From: an uncultured Lachnospiraceae bacterium
GTDB lineage: Bacteria; Bacillota; Clostridia; Lachnospirales; Lachnospiraceae
Assembly: GCA_947172705.1 (NCBI GenBank)
Contig: CAMWCA010000039.1
Location: 1-33,072, forward strand
Length of the DNA stretch: 33,072 nt
Reading direction: 5' to 3'
In this document: piece after piece, positions 15,923 to 24,212 of the stretch
Position numbering within the stretch: position 1 is the first letter of the stretch
Layout: each line of letters begins with the position of its first letter
Translations under genes and position numbers: made by a program
The notes under the pieces: generated by a model
The model's database searches: none
Seen by the model: only the letters and a program-made list of their open reading frames with translations
What the model was told of the DNA's origin: nothing

Positions 15923-17266
15923 ATGAAAAAGATGAGTTGCTTAGGAATGGCAGCAGTCATTACAACAATGCTTTTGGCAGGCTGTGGAAGTAATCAGAAG
16001 GAAGTGGAAAATGAAAGTAAAAATGCGCCGGAAAGCGCAGAGGTAAGTGTGGAGAATGGGGAGGAACCGGAAGCTGCATCAGAGAGCGGAGAAGAAGTTT
16101 CCATCACGCTGCTGAACACAAAGTCAGAGCTGGTAGATCAGTTCGAAGAAATGGCAAAGGAATATAAGGAACAGACAGGGGTCAACATTGAAGTGGTATT
16201 TACCAGCGACGTGGTAGGTACCCATCTGGCAGAGAGATATGCTTCGGGAAGCCCTTACACGATTATGATGGTGGACAGACCTGACGTATATGATTTTCAG
16301 GAATATCTTCTGGATCTCAGTGGGGAAGAATGGATTAAGGACGGGGGTTCTGTCTATGGCGTGACCATCGATGGCAAGGTGTACAGCTTCCCCATGCTGA
16401 TCGAGTCGGTAGGCCTTTTGTACAATGCCCAGGCGATCGAGGATGTGACCGGTAAAGAATTTGTGTGGTCAGACTACAATACGCCGGAAAAATTCCAGGC
16501 GTTGCTGGAGGAGCTTACTGCAGGGGGGATGGAGAAGCCCGTTGCACTGAATAAGGAAGACTGGTCCCTGGCAAATCATTTCTTCGGACAGCTTTACAAT
16601 CAACAGGGCAATTCGGCGGAAGGCTCCCAGGCATTTGTGGACGGTTTAAAGAGCGGAGAAATTCAGCTGATGGAGAACGATCGTTTTAACTCATTGATGG
16701 ACAGCTTTGATCTGCTTTCCCAGTATAATATCAATGGAGCCGACCCTTTGGCGGCGGATTATGATATGAACAATACTTATTTTGCAGAGGGTGACGTTGC
16801 TTTCTGGTATAATGGCAGCTGGGTGACAGAGGTGTATGACAAGACGGATAAGATCGGAATGATGCCTCTTCCTCAGAAGGACGACGCCGATGGGGCAAAT
16901 GAATATCTGATCTCAGGGGCAAGCAAGACGCTGGTAATCGATCAGAAGTATTCCACACCGGAACAGCAGCAGGCGGCAAAGGACTTTTTGAATTGGCTGG
17001 TATACGATGAAGCAGGGCAAAGCTTTATGGTGGAGGATTGCAGTATTATACCTGCTTTTGCCAATATTGATAAGAAGGTTTCCGCTCCCATCAGCGTTTC
17101 AGCACAGAGCTTTATTCAGAACAACGCCACAGAATTCTGGTATCAGACCATTCCAGGAGATCATGGTACACAGGTAGGCGCCATGCTGCAAAAGTACATG
17201 AGCGGAAATATTGACAGGGCAGAATTTGCCGGGGAAGTGGAAAAATACTGGCAGAGTCTGGAATAA
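15923..17266 (+). CDS. Sugar ABC transporter substrate-binding lipoprotein
   Basis: A 447-residue carbohydrate-binding lipoprotein. GAAGGAGATC precedes the ATG. The signal ends in the lipobox LLAGC with Cys21, and an acidic linker (about 25-58) follows. The mature fold starts at VSITLLNTKSELVDQFEEMAKEY, with TIMMVDRPDVYDFQEYLLDL, DVAFWYNGSWVTEVYD and GMMPLPQKDDA as recognisable family 1 binding-protein blocks. It would capture the oligosaccharide outside the cell and deliver it to the two permeases downstream. As first gene of an operon with three glycosidases of the fructose-handling families, its ligand is probably a fructan oligomer or difructose anhydride; that is inference. Confidence 0.9.
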   Translation: MKKMSCLGMAAVITTMLLAGCGSNQKEVENESKNAPESAEVSVENGEEPEAASESGEEVSITLLNTKSELVDQFEEMAKEYKEQTGVNIEVVFTSDVVGTHLAERYASGSPYTIMMVDRPDVYDFQEYLLDLSGEEWIKDGGSVYGVTIDGKVYSFPMLIESVGLLYNAQAIEDVTGKEFVWSDYNTPEKFQALLEELTAGGMEKPVALNKEDWSLANHFFGQLYNQQGNSAEGSQAFVDGLKSGEIQLMENDRFNSLMDSFDLLSQYNINGADPLAADYDMNNTYFAEGDVAFWYNGSWVTEVYDKTDKIGMMPLPQKDDADGANEYLISGASKTLVIDQKYSTPEQQQAAKDFLNWLVYDEAGQSFMVEDCSIIPAFANIDKKVSAPISVSAQSFIQNNATEFWYQTIPGDHGTQVGAMLQKYMSGNIDRAEFAGEVEKYWQSLE

Positions 17267-17311
17267 GCAAAAAATGAGAAAAGGGAACACAGCGCAAAAA
17301 GGAGACGGACG

Positions 17312-18199
17312 ATGAAGAAAAAGAAAAAATTTATGTACAAAGCATTATGGTTTACCGGATTTGCCGGGCCTGCTGTCATATGCTTTAGCCTTGTGATGCT
17401 GGTTCCCTTTCTCTATGGAATTTATTTAACCTTAACGGATTGGAACGGGATCTCTGCGGAAAAGGTTTTTGTGGGAATGAAAAATTACGGCGCTATTTTT
17501 CTGGATACGGCGTTTTGGAATTCCATGGGGCTTACGGTGATATATTCGGCGATTTCAGTGGTTTTGATCAATGTGATGGCGTTTGGACTTGCCTATCTGG
17601 TAACAAGCGGCATAAAAGGACAGAATTTCTTTCGCGCCGGGTTTTTCACGCCGAATCTGATCGGCGGCTTAGTGCTTGGGTATATCTGGCAGTTTGTCTT
17701 TTCCAGGGCGATGGTCTCAGCAGGGCAGAATCTTCATATTGGATTTTTATCTTCCTCCTGGCTCTCAGATCCAATCAAGGCTATGGCGGCATTGATCATT
17801 GTGTCTGTGTGGCAGAATTCAGGCTTTATGATGCTGATCTACATTGCAGGGCTTACCGGCGTTCCCAAAGAACTGGTGGAAGCGGGGGTGATAGACGGAT
17901 GCGAAAAAAGGCAGCTGTTACGTTATGTGATTTTGCCGCAAATGACTTCATCCTTTGTGATCTGTCTGTTCTTGTCCATTACAAGATGCTTTATGACTTA
18001 TGACCTGAATTTGTCCCTTACGGACGGAGGACCCTTTGGAAGCACCCAGATGGCATCCATGTATGTATACCAAAAGGCTTTTGTGTCAAAAAATTACGGC
18101 TTGGGGCAGACGGAAGCGGTTATGTTGTTTTTGGTCTGCGCTGGGGTATCTCTTTTACAGGTATGGATTGGAAAACGGAATGAGGAGGCGGAAGTATGA
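17312..18199 (+). CDS. Sugar ABC transporter permease, MalF/UgpA-type
   Basis: A 295-residue permease with a basic N-terminus (MKKKKKFMYKALW) and six membrane segments, full length for the family. FVPFLYGIYLTLTDWNGIS-like and YLVTSGIKGQNFFRAGFFTPNLIGG segments are typical. The EAA loop is ELVEAGVIDGCEKRQLLRYVILPQM, and SLTDGGPFGSTQMASMYVYQKAF lies in the last loop. It comes 45 bases after the binding protein, with AAAGGAGACGG as ribosome binding site. It overlaps the second permease by four bases (ATGA), which implies translational coupling and fits formation of a heterodimer. Unlike the first permease of the GH30 operon, this one is intact. Confidence 0.92.
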   Translation: MKKKKKFMYKALWFTGFAGPAVICFSLVMLVPFLYGIYLTLTDWNGISAEKVFVGMKNYGAIFLDTAFWNSMGLTVIYSAISVVLINVMAFGLAYLVTSGIKGQNFFRAGFFTPNLIGGLVLGYIWQFVFSRAMVSAGQNLHIGFLSSSWLSDPIKAMAALIIVSVWQNSGFMMLIYIAGLTGVPKELVEAGVIDGCEKRQLLRYVILPQMTSSFVICLFLSITRCFMTYDLNLSLTDGGPFGSTQMASMYVYQKAFVSKNYGLGQTEAVMLFLVCAGVSLLQVWIGKRNEEAEV

Positions 18200-19035
18200 G
18201 ACAGGAGAGGGCAAAGAAGGCAATCAAATATGGCGTTTTGGCAGTTCTTTTGGCGGCATATATTTTCCCCTTTTTCATGGTTTTGGTCAATGCCTTTAAG
18301 GAAAAAGTGGATGTAATCAAAAATCCCCTGTCTCTGGTTGGGGAAAAAGGTTTTATTCTGAGTAATTTTCCTGATGCCATGGAAAAAATGAATTTCTTCA
18401 GGGCATCCTGGAATTCCTTTTTGATAACGGGAATCAGCGTGGCTTTGATCGTGTTGTTTTCTTCCATGGCAGCTTATATTATGGCGCGGGAAAACTGGCT
18501 GATCTGTAAGGTGTTTTTTTCTCTGATGCTTTTATCCCTTGCCATTCCCTTTCAGGTGTTGATGATTCCCCTGGTTTCCATATACGGAGGGATCTTTGGA
18601 ATTCTGAATCACCGTGCCACCCTGATTTTCATGCATGTGGGGTTTGGGGTGGGAATGAGTACGTTTCTGTTTTACGGAGCGGTGAAAAGTACCATACCCC
18701 TGGAGATGGAGGAATCGGCGGCGCTGGATGGCTGCGGCAGATATCGCACCTTTTTTCAGGTGGTAATTCCATTGCTGAAACCCATTATCGCAACCACTGT
18801 GATTATCAATACGCTGAATCTGTGGAATGATTATCTGCTTCCCAGCCTGATTTTGGGGGACAGCAGGCTCCATACCCTTCCCGTGGCGGCAAGAGTATTT
18901 TATGGCGCCTTTTCATCCGATTTGGGACTTCTGCTTGCCGCGTTGGTTTTGATGATCATTCCTATTCTGATTTTATATCTTCTGTTACAAAGATATATCA
19001 TTGAAGGCGTGGTTGCGGGAGCTGTGAAAGGATAG
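18196..19035 (+). CDS. Sugar ABC transporter permease, MalG-type
   Basis: A 279-residue second permease of the same importer, with six membrane segments. The first begins at YGVLAVLLAAYIFPFFMVLV. The coupling loop reads EMEESAALDGCGRYRTFFQVVIPLLKP, and the protein ends in YIIEGVVAGAVKG, the common tail of this subunit. It partners the preceding permease. No ATPase gene is present in the operon, so a shared MsmK/MsiK-type ATPase elsewhere in the genome is expected. Only five bases separate its stop from the GH32 start, so uptake and hydrolysis are tightly linked. Confidence 0.92.
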   Translation: MRQERAKKAIKYGVLAVLLAAYIFPFFMVLVNAFKEKVDVIKNPLSLVGEKGFILSNFPDAMEKMNFFRASWNSFLITGISVALIVLFSSMAAYIMARENWLICKVFFSLMLLSLAIPFQVLMIPLVSIYGGIFGILNHRATLIFMHVGFGVGMSTFLFYGAVKSTIPLEMEESAALDGCGRYRTFFQVVIPLLKPIIATTVIINTLNLWNDYLLPSLILGDSRLHTLPVAARVFYGAFSSDLGLLLAALVLMIIPILILYLLLQRYIIEGVVAGAVKG

Positions 19036-19040
19036 GCAAT

Positions 19041-20417
19041 ATGCAAAAGAATAAATTACAGAAATTATATGACGAACACCGTCCTGTTTTCCATTTCACC
19101 AGTCAAAAAGGGTGGCTTAACGATCCCAATGGGCTGATCTTTTTTGGCGGATATTATCATTTATTTTACCAGCATTATCCGCACGGGGTGAACCATGGCC
19201 CCATGCATTGGGGACATGCCAGAACAAGGGATCTGATAGAGTGGGAGGAACTGCCTCTTGCCCTTTATCCCGATGAATTGGGGGTTATTTTTTCAGGCTG
19301 TATGGTGTATGATGAAAATAATACCAGCGGCTTTGGAACGGTGGAAAAGCCGCCTCTTGTGGCAGTGTTTACCCATCATCTGGAGGGGAAGGGGGAGGCT
19401 TTGCAGTATCAGAGCCTTGCCTATAGTCTGGACGGAGGAATGAGCTTTCAGAAATATGAGGGCAATCCGGTGCTGGATCTGCATTTAAAAGACTTCAGGG
19501 ACCCGAAAGTATTCTGGTATCCGCCGACGGGGAAATGGGTGATGCTTGCCTCCTCCGGAAGAGAAGTTCTTTTTTTTACTTCTTCTGATTTAAAAAGCTG
19601 GGCTTTTGGGGAGCGTTTTTCAGGGAAGGGACTGAAACCGGATGAGATCTGGGAGTGTCCGGATCTGGTGGAATTGGAGGACAAGCAGGGAAAAAGAAAA
19701 TGGGTTTTGTTTGTCAGTCAGAATACATTGGATTATATTCGAACGGGAATCCGATACTTTATCGGGACTTTCACAGGGGAAGGCTTTCAGGCGGAAGCTG
19801 GTGTGGAGGAAGAGCTGTTTGCGGACTTTGGAAGGGATAACTATGCAGCCGCCACTTATACTTTGACGGGGAAAAGGGTGATTCAACAGAGCTGGATGAA
19901 CTGCTGGCGTTATGCGGAAAAGCTTCCGGAGGCAGGCTTTCGGGGAAGCATGACGGTGCCCAGAGAGTTAGGGCTTCGCAAAACCCCCGAGGGCTATCGA
20001 GTGACCCAGATGCCGGCAAAAGAAGTGTGGGAGAAACTGCAGATTTTCCTGCAAAAGATACCGGATCATGCAGAGATTTCCCTTGCATCCATTCCCGGCG
20101 TTTACCAATATACGCCTGAGGGGGAAAATGGAAAAATGCTGTTTTGCAATGAAAACAGCAGGCTGCAGATTGCAATTGATTTTGCCTACGGCAAGATCAC
20201 GGTGGACCGAAGCGGCTGTGGGAAGACGGTTTGTGATCCTTATTTTCAGGAGCTGGGATGGCAATATTTTTCCAGAGATGCCAGGCGGGAATTGTATGTA
20301 TTTTTGGATGTGACAAGCATAGAGATATTTGCGGCGGAAGGTGAAGCGGTAGGAACCTTTCAATATTTTATTGACAAGCCTTTTGACAGGCTCATAACAG
20401 GGGAGAAGGTTAAATGA
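19041..20417 (+). CDS. Glycoside hydrolase family 32 (beta-fructofuranosidase / exo-fructanase)
   Basis: A 458-residue GH32 enzyme without a signal peptide, hence cytoplasmic. All three catalytic carboxylates are visible: the nucleophile Asp28 in GWLNDPNGL, the transition-state stabiliser Asp154 in KDFRDPKVFW, and the acid/base Glu205 in IWECPDLVEL. The five-bladed propeller is followed by a C-terminal beta-sandwich that ends near YFIDKPFDRLI. The enzyme releases fructose from the non-reducing end of sucrose, inulin- or levan-type oligosaccharides; which one is not decided by sequence. It overlaps the next gene by four bases. Together with the GH172 downstream it would finish breakdown of inulobiose-like products to free fructose. 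Confidence 0.93.
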   Translation: MQKNKLQKLYDEHRPVFHFTSQKGWLNDPNGLIFFGGYYHLFYQHYPHGVNHGPMHWGHARTRDLIEWEELPLALYPDELGVIFSGCMVYDENNTSGFGTVEKPPLVAVFTHHLEGKGEALQYQSLAYSLDGGMSFQKYEGNPVLDLHLKDFRDPKVFWYPPTGKWVMLASSGREVLFFTSSDLKSWAFGERFSGKGLKPDEIWECPDLVELEDKQGKRKWVLFVSQNTLDYIRTGIRYFIGTFTGEGFQAEAGVEEELFADFGRDNYAAATYTLTGKRVIQQSWMNCWRYAEKLPEAGFRGSMTVPRELGLRKTPEGYRVTQMPAKEVWEKLQIFLQKIPDHAEISLASIPGVYQYTPEGENGKMLFCNENSRLQIAIDFAYGKITVDRSGCGKTVCDPYFQELGWQYFSRDARRELYVFLDVTSIEIFAAEGEAVGTFQYFIDKPFDRLITGEKVK

Positions 20418-21850
20418 AGGGAAATCATTACATTTTTTATACGCCGGAAAATCAATATCCGGGGATGCCCCACGGAGAAATGTGCGGTGACATTATGCCC
20501 TTTTACTGGGAAGGCAGGTTTATTTTATTCTTTCTGTATAAATACTGCATTTATGCAGTGGAAACCAGGGATTTTGTACATTATGGGGAATGCAGGCTGG
20601 TGCTGCAAAACGGAAGCCCCAGGGAACAGGACTGGCATGCGGCGACCGGAAGCGTCTGCCATTATGACGGCGTGTTTTATTTTTATTACACAGGCTTTTG
20701 CGAGGGGAACCGGGGAGAAGAAGGAAAGCATGAGCAGGCGATTCTCCGTGCCACAAGCAGGGATCTGTATACCTGGGAGAAGGACAAAGATTTTTTCTTT
20801 GCTCCGGACAAACGTTATTTTAAGGAACTGCACTGGCGTGATCCCCATGTTTTCTGGAATGAGGAAATGAAAAAGTTCTGTATGCTGGTTACGGCGGAGG
20901 ATCGGAACGGCGCCTGCCAAAGGGGCGGCTGCAGCGCGGTGTATGTGTCGGAGGATATGCAAAACTGGCAATACGACAAAATCATTTATAAACCGGGAAT
21001 TTTTCCCACCCATGAATGTCAGGATGCTTTTCAGATCAATGACCATTGGTATTTGACTTTTTCCACCTACAGCAGACAGTGGGAGACAAGATACCGTATG
21101 GCGGAGCGGTTTGAGGGACCATGGGAAACGCCGGCGCTGGAAGACATGTTTGACGGGCGGGAATTTTATGCGGCGAAAACCGTGACGGACGGTAAGGACC
21201 GTTACCTGGTGGGATGGCAGTCCATACGGAAAGACTGCCGGGACGACGGCAGGTATCTGTGGGGCGGAAACGTGGTGGTTCACAGTCTGGTTCAGAGAGA
21301 GGATAAAACCCTGGGAGTGGCGATGCCGGAAACAGTTCGGGGTTCCTTTCAAAGGCAGATCCCCCTTCAAATCAATCCCATGGAGGGAGAATGGAAGGGA
21401 AAACAGGAGCTGACAGGCTTTTGTGAAAATGGATTTGGATGGGTGCAGATAGGTGACCTTTCAGGAACCATGTTGTTTGAGGTTTTGGCGGAGTGGGAGG
21501 AAGAAACCCAGGGGCTGGGGCTTATGCTCCACACGGACGGCAGAGAGCTGAAAACCTGGTGTCAGTTCCGCATAGAGCCTCTGCGGGGAAGGATCGCAAT
21601 GGAGCGTTATAACCAGATCGACGGCGATCAGTTTTATCCCCAGGAAAGGAGACTGGCGTTTGCAGAAAATCGGGCGATGATAAGGGTTCTTGTAAGCGGC
21701 AGGATTATGCAGGTATATGTGAACGATACGGCGCTTACCACCAGATGCTACAGTGTCACAGAGGGCGGAATCGGTCTCTTTGCAGAGTGCGGTAAGGTAA
21801 AATGGAGCAATATGCAGCTTTTAGCGGGAGAGGAGAAGGAAAATGTTTGA
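20414..21850 (+). CDS. Divergent GH32-like hydrolase (Aec43-like)
   Basis: A 478-residue cytoplasmic protein of the GH32/GH68/GH43 propeller superfamily, but clearly different from the classic GH32 just upstream. The WxNDPNG motif is replaced by GEMCGDIMPFYWEG, where Asp26 is the expected nucleophile. Asp143 in HWRDPHVFWNEE and Glu201 in THECQDAFQIND take the other two catalytic positions. EKHEQAI and ATSRDLYTWEKD are also propeller-blade signatures. A C-terminal sandwich (about 310-470) includes VYVNDTALTTRCYSVTEGGIGLFAE. It resembles the GH32 subgroup represented by E. coli Aec43, linked to fructo-oligosaccharide use. All three acids are kept, so it is probably active. Substrate is unknown; it overlaps GH172 by eight bases. 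Confidence 0.78.
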   Translation: MKGNHYIFYTPENQYPGMPHGEMCGDIMPFYWEGRFILFFLYKYCIYAVETRDFVHYGECRLVLQNGSPREQDWHAATGSVCHYDGVFYFYYTGFCEGNRGEEGKHEQAILRATSRDLYTWEKDKDFFFAPDKRYFKELHWRDPHVFWNEEMKKFCMLVTAEDRNGACQRGGCSAVYVSEDMQNWQYDKIIYKPGIFPTHECQDAFQINDHWYLTFSTYSRQWETRYRMAERFEGPWETPALEDMFDGREFYAAKTVTDGKDRYLVGWQSIRKDCRDDGRYLWGGNVVVHSLVQREDKTLGVAMPETVRGSFQRQIPLQINPMEGEWKGKQELTGFCENGFGWVQIGDLSGTMLFEVLAEWEEETQGLGLMLHTDGRELKTWCQFRIEPLRGRIAMERYNQIDGDQFYPQERRLAFAENRAMIRVLVSGRIMQVYVNDTALTTRCYSVTEGGIGLFAECGKVKWSNMQLLAGEEKENV

Positions 21851-22949
21851 TTGGATGGGAGGAATCACATCGGCAGCGATGTTGTCTTATGGAAAAAGCC
21901 GGGCGATCAACGGGGAGAATCCTACGGGGGAAAAGGGAAAGGGCGGTATGGCTTCCAGTTCTCTGGGGGAGTGCCGCAAGGGCTCGCCCTGTATTCCCTC
22001 TATTGCTCCGGGAGAGACAAAGGAACTGGCGCGGATAGAGGGTACAGGAGTTATTCAGCATATCTGGATGACAGTGACAGATAAGCTCAGTGAAGGAAAT
22101 CGGTTTGTCTTCAGGGATCTGGTGCTGCGAATGTATTGGGATGGAGAAGCGTCTCCGTCGGTGGAATGTCCTCTGGGGGATTTTTTCTGCTGTGGTTTTG
22201 GAAGAAGCTATCCCGTTCATTCCATGCCAATCGTCGTACTGCCCAGAAATGGATTTAACTGTTATTTTTCCATGCCCTTCAGGAAACAGGCGAGAATTAC
22301 CCTGGAAAATCAAAATGAGGAAGCGGTTCCCGCTTTCTTTTATCAGATCGATTATTGCCTTTATGATCAACTCCCTGAAAATGCCGCCTCTTTTCATGCC
22401 CAATGGCGCAGAAGCAAAATCACAGAACCGGGAAAGGACCATGTGATCCTGGACGGCGTACAGGGAAGCGGGCAGTATGTGGGAACTTTCCTGGCGCTTT
22501 CCACCCTGGAGCGGTATTGGTGGGGAGAAGGAGAGGTAAAGTTTTATCTGGACGGCGATGATTCTTATCCAACCATATGCGGAACGGGGACAGAAGACTA
22601 TTTTGGCGGCGCATGGAGCTTTGCGGCGCCGGGTGGGGACAAAATGCGGGAACAGACCTACAGCACGCCGTTTTTGGGATATCCTTTTTATTCCCGGCAC
22701 GATGAAGGAGTGAAAAACGACTACCATAATGACGATTGTCCGCCTATGAGGGGGCTATACCGTTTTCATATACCTGACCCGGTGTGCTTTGCGTCGGATC
22801 TGAAAGTAACCCTTCAGCAGATCGGCTCCTGCCACAGCGGTATTTTTGAACGTTCCGATGATGTGACGACAGTTGCCTACTGGTATCAGACGGAACCTCA
22901 TGTGCCGTTTCCTTCTTTGGCGGAGCGAAAAGAGCGGATGCCAAGATAA
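21843..22949 (+). CDS. Glycoside hydrolase family 172 (DUF2961), difructose dianhydride/alpha-fructoside enzyme
   Basis: A 368-residue DUF2961 protein, now classed as GH172. Landmarks include GVIQHIWMTVTD, FRDLVLRMYWDGEASPSVECPLGDFFCCGFG, VLPRNGFNCYFSMPF, EVKFYLDGDDSYPTICGTGTEDYFGGAW and YSTPFLGYPFYS. The Glu in GTGTEDYF is the likely catalytic carboxylate, and a Glu about 19 residues later (REQTYS) is a candidate second one; both are by analogy with the characterised Bifidobacterium dentium difructose dianhydride I synthase/hydrolase. That enzyme acts on alpha-D-fructofuranosyl bonds. Without a signal peptide it should act inside the cell, making inulobiose-like products for the GH32 enzymes. 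Other GH172 members act on arabinofuranosides, an alternative the fructosidase neighbours make less likely. Confidence 0.82.
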   Translation: MFDWMGGITSAAMLSYGKSRAINGENPTGEKGKGGMASSSLGECRKGSPCIPSIAPGETKELARIEGTGVIQHIWMTVTDKLSEGNRFVFRDLVLRMYWDGEASPSVECPLGDFFCCGFGRSYPVHSMPIVVLPRNGFNCYFSMPFRKQARITLENQNEEAVPAFFYQIDYCLYDQLPENAASFHAQWRRSKITEPGKDHVILDGVQGSGQYVGTFLALSTLERYWWGEGEVKFYLDGDDSYPTICGTGTEDYFGGAWSFAAPGGDKMREQTYSTPFLGYPFYSRHDEGVKNDYHNDDCPPMRGLYRFHIPDPVCFASDLKVTLQQIGSCHSGIFERSDDVTTVAYWYQTEPHVPFPSLAERKERMPR

Positions 22950-22953
22950 GAGT

Positions 22954-23079
22954 TTAAAGTCAGGTGTTGGGTTCGGGATGGGACGTCAGGCGGGCAAAGA
23001 GCGTCAGCGGACAAATTGCCGGGAGCATACCTTCTACAGCACAGGGGCAGGCGCAGGATCGTTCTTCGCTGGTGGAAGC
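22954..23079 (+). repeat. Dispersed repeat, copy C
   Basis: The core 22969-23016 aligns without gaps to 85-132 (GGGTTCG, GTCAGGC, AGCGGACA shared). A second shared block, GGCGCAGGATC near 23050-23061, also occurs in the copy at the window's right end near 32920. It sits directly after the GH172 stop codon, in a GC-rich stretch that encodes no recognisable protein. Confidence 0.5.
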
Positions 23080-23142
23080 GTCAGGGCTGCAGCTATCTGA
23101 TATGGGATCAATGAGGATGCCGTAGCAGTTTAAAAGTGGTAC

Positions 23143-23171
23143 TTGACATTTATTGGAATCATTATTAGAAT
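23143..23171 (+). promoter_or_regulatory. Promoter of perR-rubrerythrin
   Basis: TTGACA (23143-23148) and TAGAAT (23166-23171) are exactly 17 bases apart. The -10 element overlaps the palindrome at 23164-23180. Confidence 0.75.
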
Positions 23172-23180
23172 TATTCTAAT
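23164..23180. promoter_or_regulatory. PerR/Fur-type operator
   Basis: ATTAGAAT-T-ATTCTAAT is a perfect 8-1-8 inverted repeat that overlaps the -10 element and lies 14 bases before the regulator start. It resembles the PerR box (TTATAAT-N-ATTATAA) with one symmetric change in each arm. This predicts autorepression relieved by peroxide. Confidence 0.75.
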
Positions 23181-23193
23181 TGGAAGGTGAGCT

Positions 23194-23553
23194 ATGACCA
23201 GATACGGTACAAAGATATTGAATATTATAAATGCGTCCTGTGAACATATGACAGCGGAACAGATTTTTGGGGAGTTAAAGAAAGCGGAGCCGAAAGTGGT
23301 TTTGGCGACGGTGTATAACAACTTGAAGATGCTTTGCGATGCGCAGATGATCCGGAAAATTTCCATAGAGGGATCTGCGGACCGGTATGACAGAATGCAG
23401 AAGCATGATCATCTGATATGCAGAAAATGCGGCAGAGTGACGGACATAGCTTTTGAAGATCTGACCAAAAAGCTGGAGGAACAGTTGGGAGAGAGCATTT
23501 TATCTTATGATCTCAGAATTTCCTATCTTTGTCCCCTGTGTAAAAACACATAA
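23194..23553 (+). CDS. perR: PerR-like peroxide-responsive repressor (Fur family)
   Basis: A 119-residue Fur-family repressor, shorter than the 145 residues of Bacillus subtilis PerR because the first helix is absent, as is common in Clostridia. The winged helix carries LATVYNNLKML. Two zinc-binding pairs are visible, Cys76/Cys79 and Cys113/Cys116. The residues that bind the sensing metal in PerR all have counterparts (His18, Asp66, His71, His73, Asp84), which favours PerR over Fur or Zur. It is preceded by its own palindromic operator and followed 38 bases later by rubrerythrin, a peroxide-reducing enzyme. The pair would be induced by hydrogen peroxide or oxygen exposure. Confidence 0.85.
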   Translation: MTRYGTKILNIINASCEHMTAEQIFGELKKAEPKVVLATVYNNLKMLCDAQMIRKISIEGSADRYDRMQKHDHLICRKCGRVTDIAFEDLTKKLEEQLGESILSYDLRISYLCPLCKNT

Positions 23554-23591
23554 AATAGCGTTGGAAAGCAAGCGAAAAGGAGAACGAAAGT

Positions 23592-24128
23592 ATGAGCAAG
23601 TATGCAGGAACACAGACAGAAAAAAATCTTGAAGCGGCGTTTGCAGGAGAATCTCAGGCAAGAAATAAGTACACCTATTTTGCTTCCGTGGCAAAAAAGG
23701 AGGGCTATGAGCAGATCTCATCCTTATTTCTGAAAACGGCGGACAATGAAAAAGAACATGCAAAAATGTGGTTTAAGGAATTAAACGGCATCGGCGATAC
23801 GAAGGAAAATCTGACCCACGCTGCGGAAGGGGAGAACTACGAGTGGACGGATATGTATGAGAACTTTGCCAAAACTGCTGAAAGCGAAGGCTTTCCGGAG
23901 CTTGCCCAGAAGTTCCGTCTGGTGGCAGCCATCGAAAAGCATCATGAGGAAAGATATCGCGCGCTGTTGAAGAATGTGGAAATGAAAGAAGTTTTTGCAA
24001 AAAGTGAAGTAAAGGTATGGGAATGCCGCAATTGCGGACATATTATAGTGGGTACCCAGGCACCGGAGATTTGCCCCACCTGCAATCATCCGCAAAGCTA
24101 TTTTGAAGTAAGCGCAGAAAATTATTAA
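23592..24128 (+). CDS. rbr: Rubrerythrin
   Basis: A 178-residue cytoplasmic di-iron peroxidase. The four-helix domain (1-135) provides the iron ligands in [35 protein letters not shown] and [10 protein letters not shown]. The C-terminal rubredoxin-like domain has two Cys-x2-Cys knuckles, ECRNCGHI and ICPTCNHP, for one iron. It reduces hydrogen peroxide with electrons from rubredoxin or NADH-linked donors, protecting this anaerobe. AAAAGGAGAACG is the ribosome binding site. It shares the PerR-controlled promoter upstream and ends at a clear terminator. Confidence 0.96.
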   Translation: MSKYAGTQTEKNLEAAFAGESQARNKYTYFASVAKKEGYEQISSLFLKTADNEKEHAKMWFKELNGIGDTKENLTHAAEGENYEWTDMYENFAKTAESEGFPELAQKFRLVAAIEKHHEERYRALLKNVEMKEVFAKSEVKVWECRNCGHIIVGTQAPEICPTCNHPQSYFEVSAENY

Positions 24129-24135
24129 ATCTTCT

Positions 24136-24167
24136 GGGGCTATTGGAAAATCGATAGCCCCTTTTTT
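24136..24167 (+). terminator. Intrinsic terminator after rubrerythrin
   Basis: GGGGCTAT (24136-24143) pairs with ATAGCCCC (24154-24161) and is followed at once by six T residues. Confidence 0.93.
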
Positions 24168-24212
24168 AATGGAAATGATGCATTATAAATAAAAGGAAAG
24201 GACAGAACGAAA

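Noticed and set aside
20525..22727. Long open frames on the minus strand opposite the GH32-like and GH172 genes (281 and 323 codons)
   Set aside because: They lie wholly opposite well-supported enzymes, have no ribosome binding site or recognisable domain, and have the low-complexity composition of antisense shadows.
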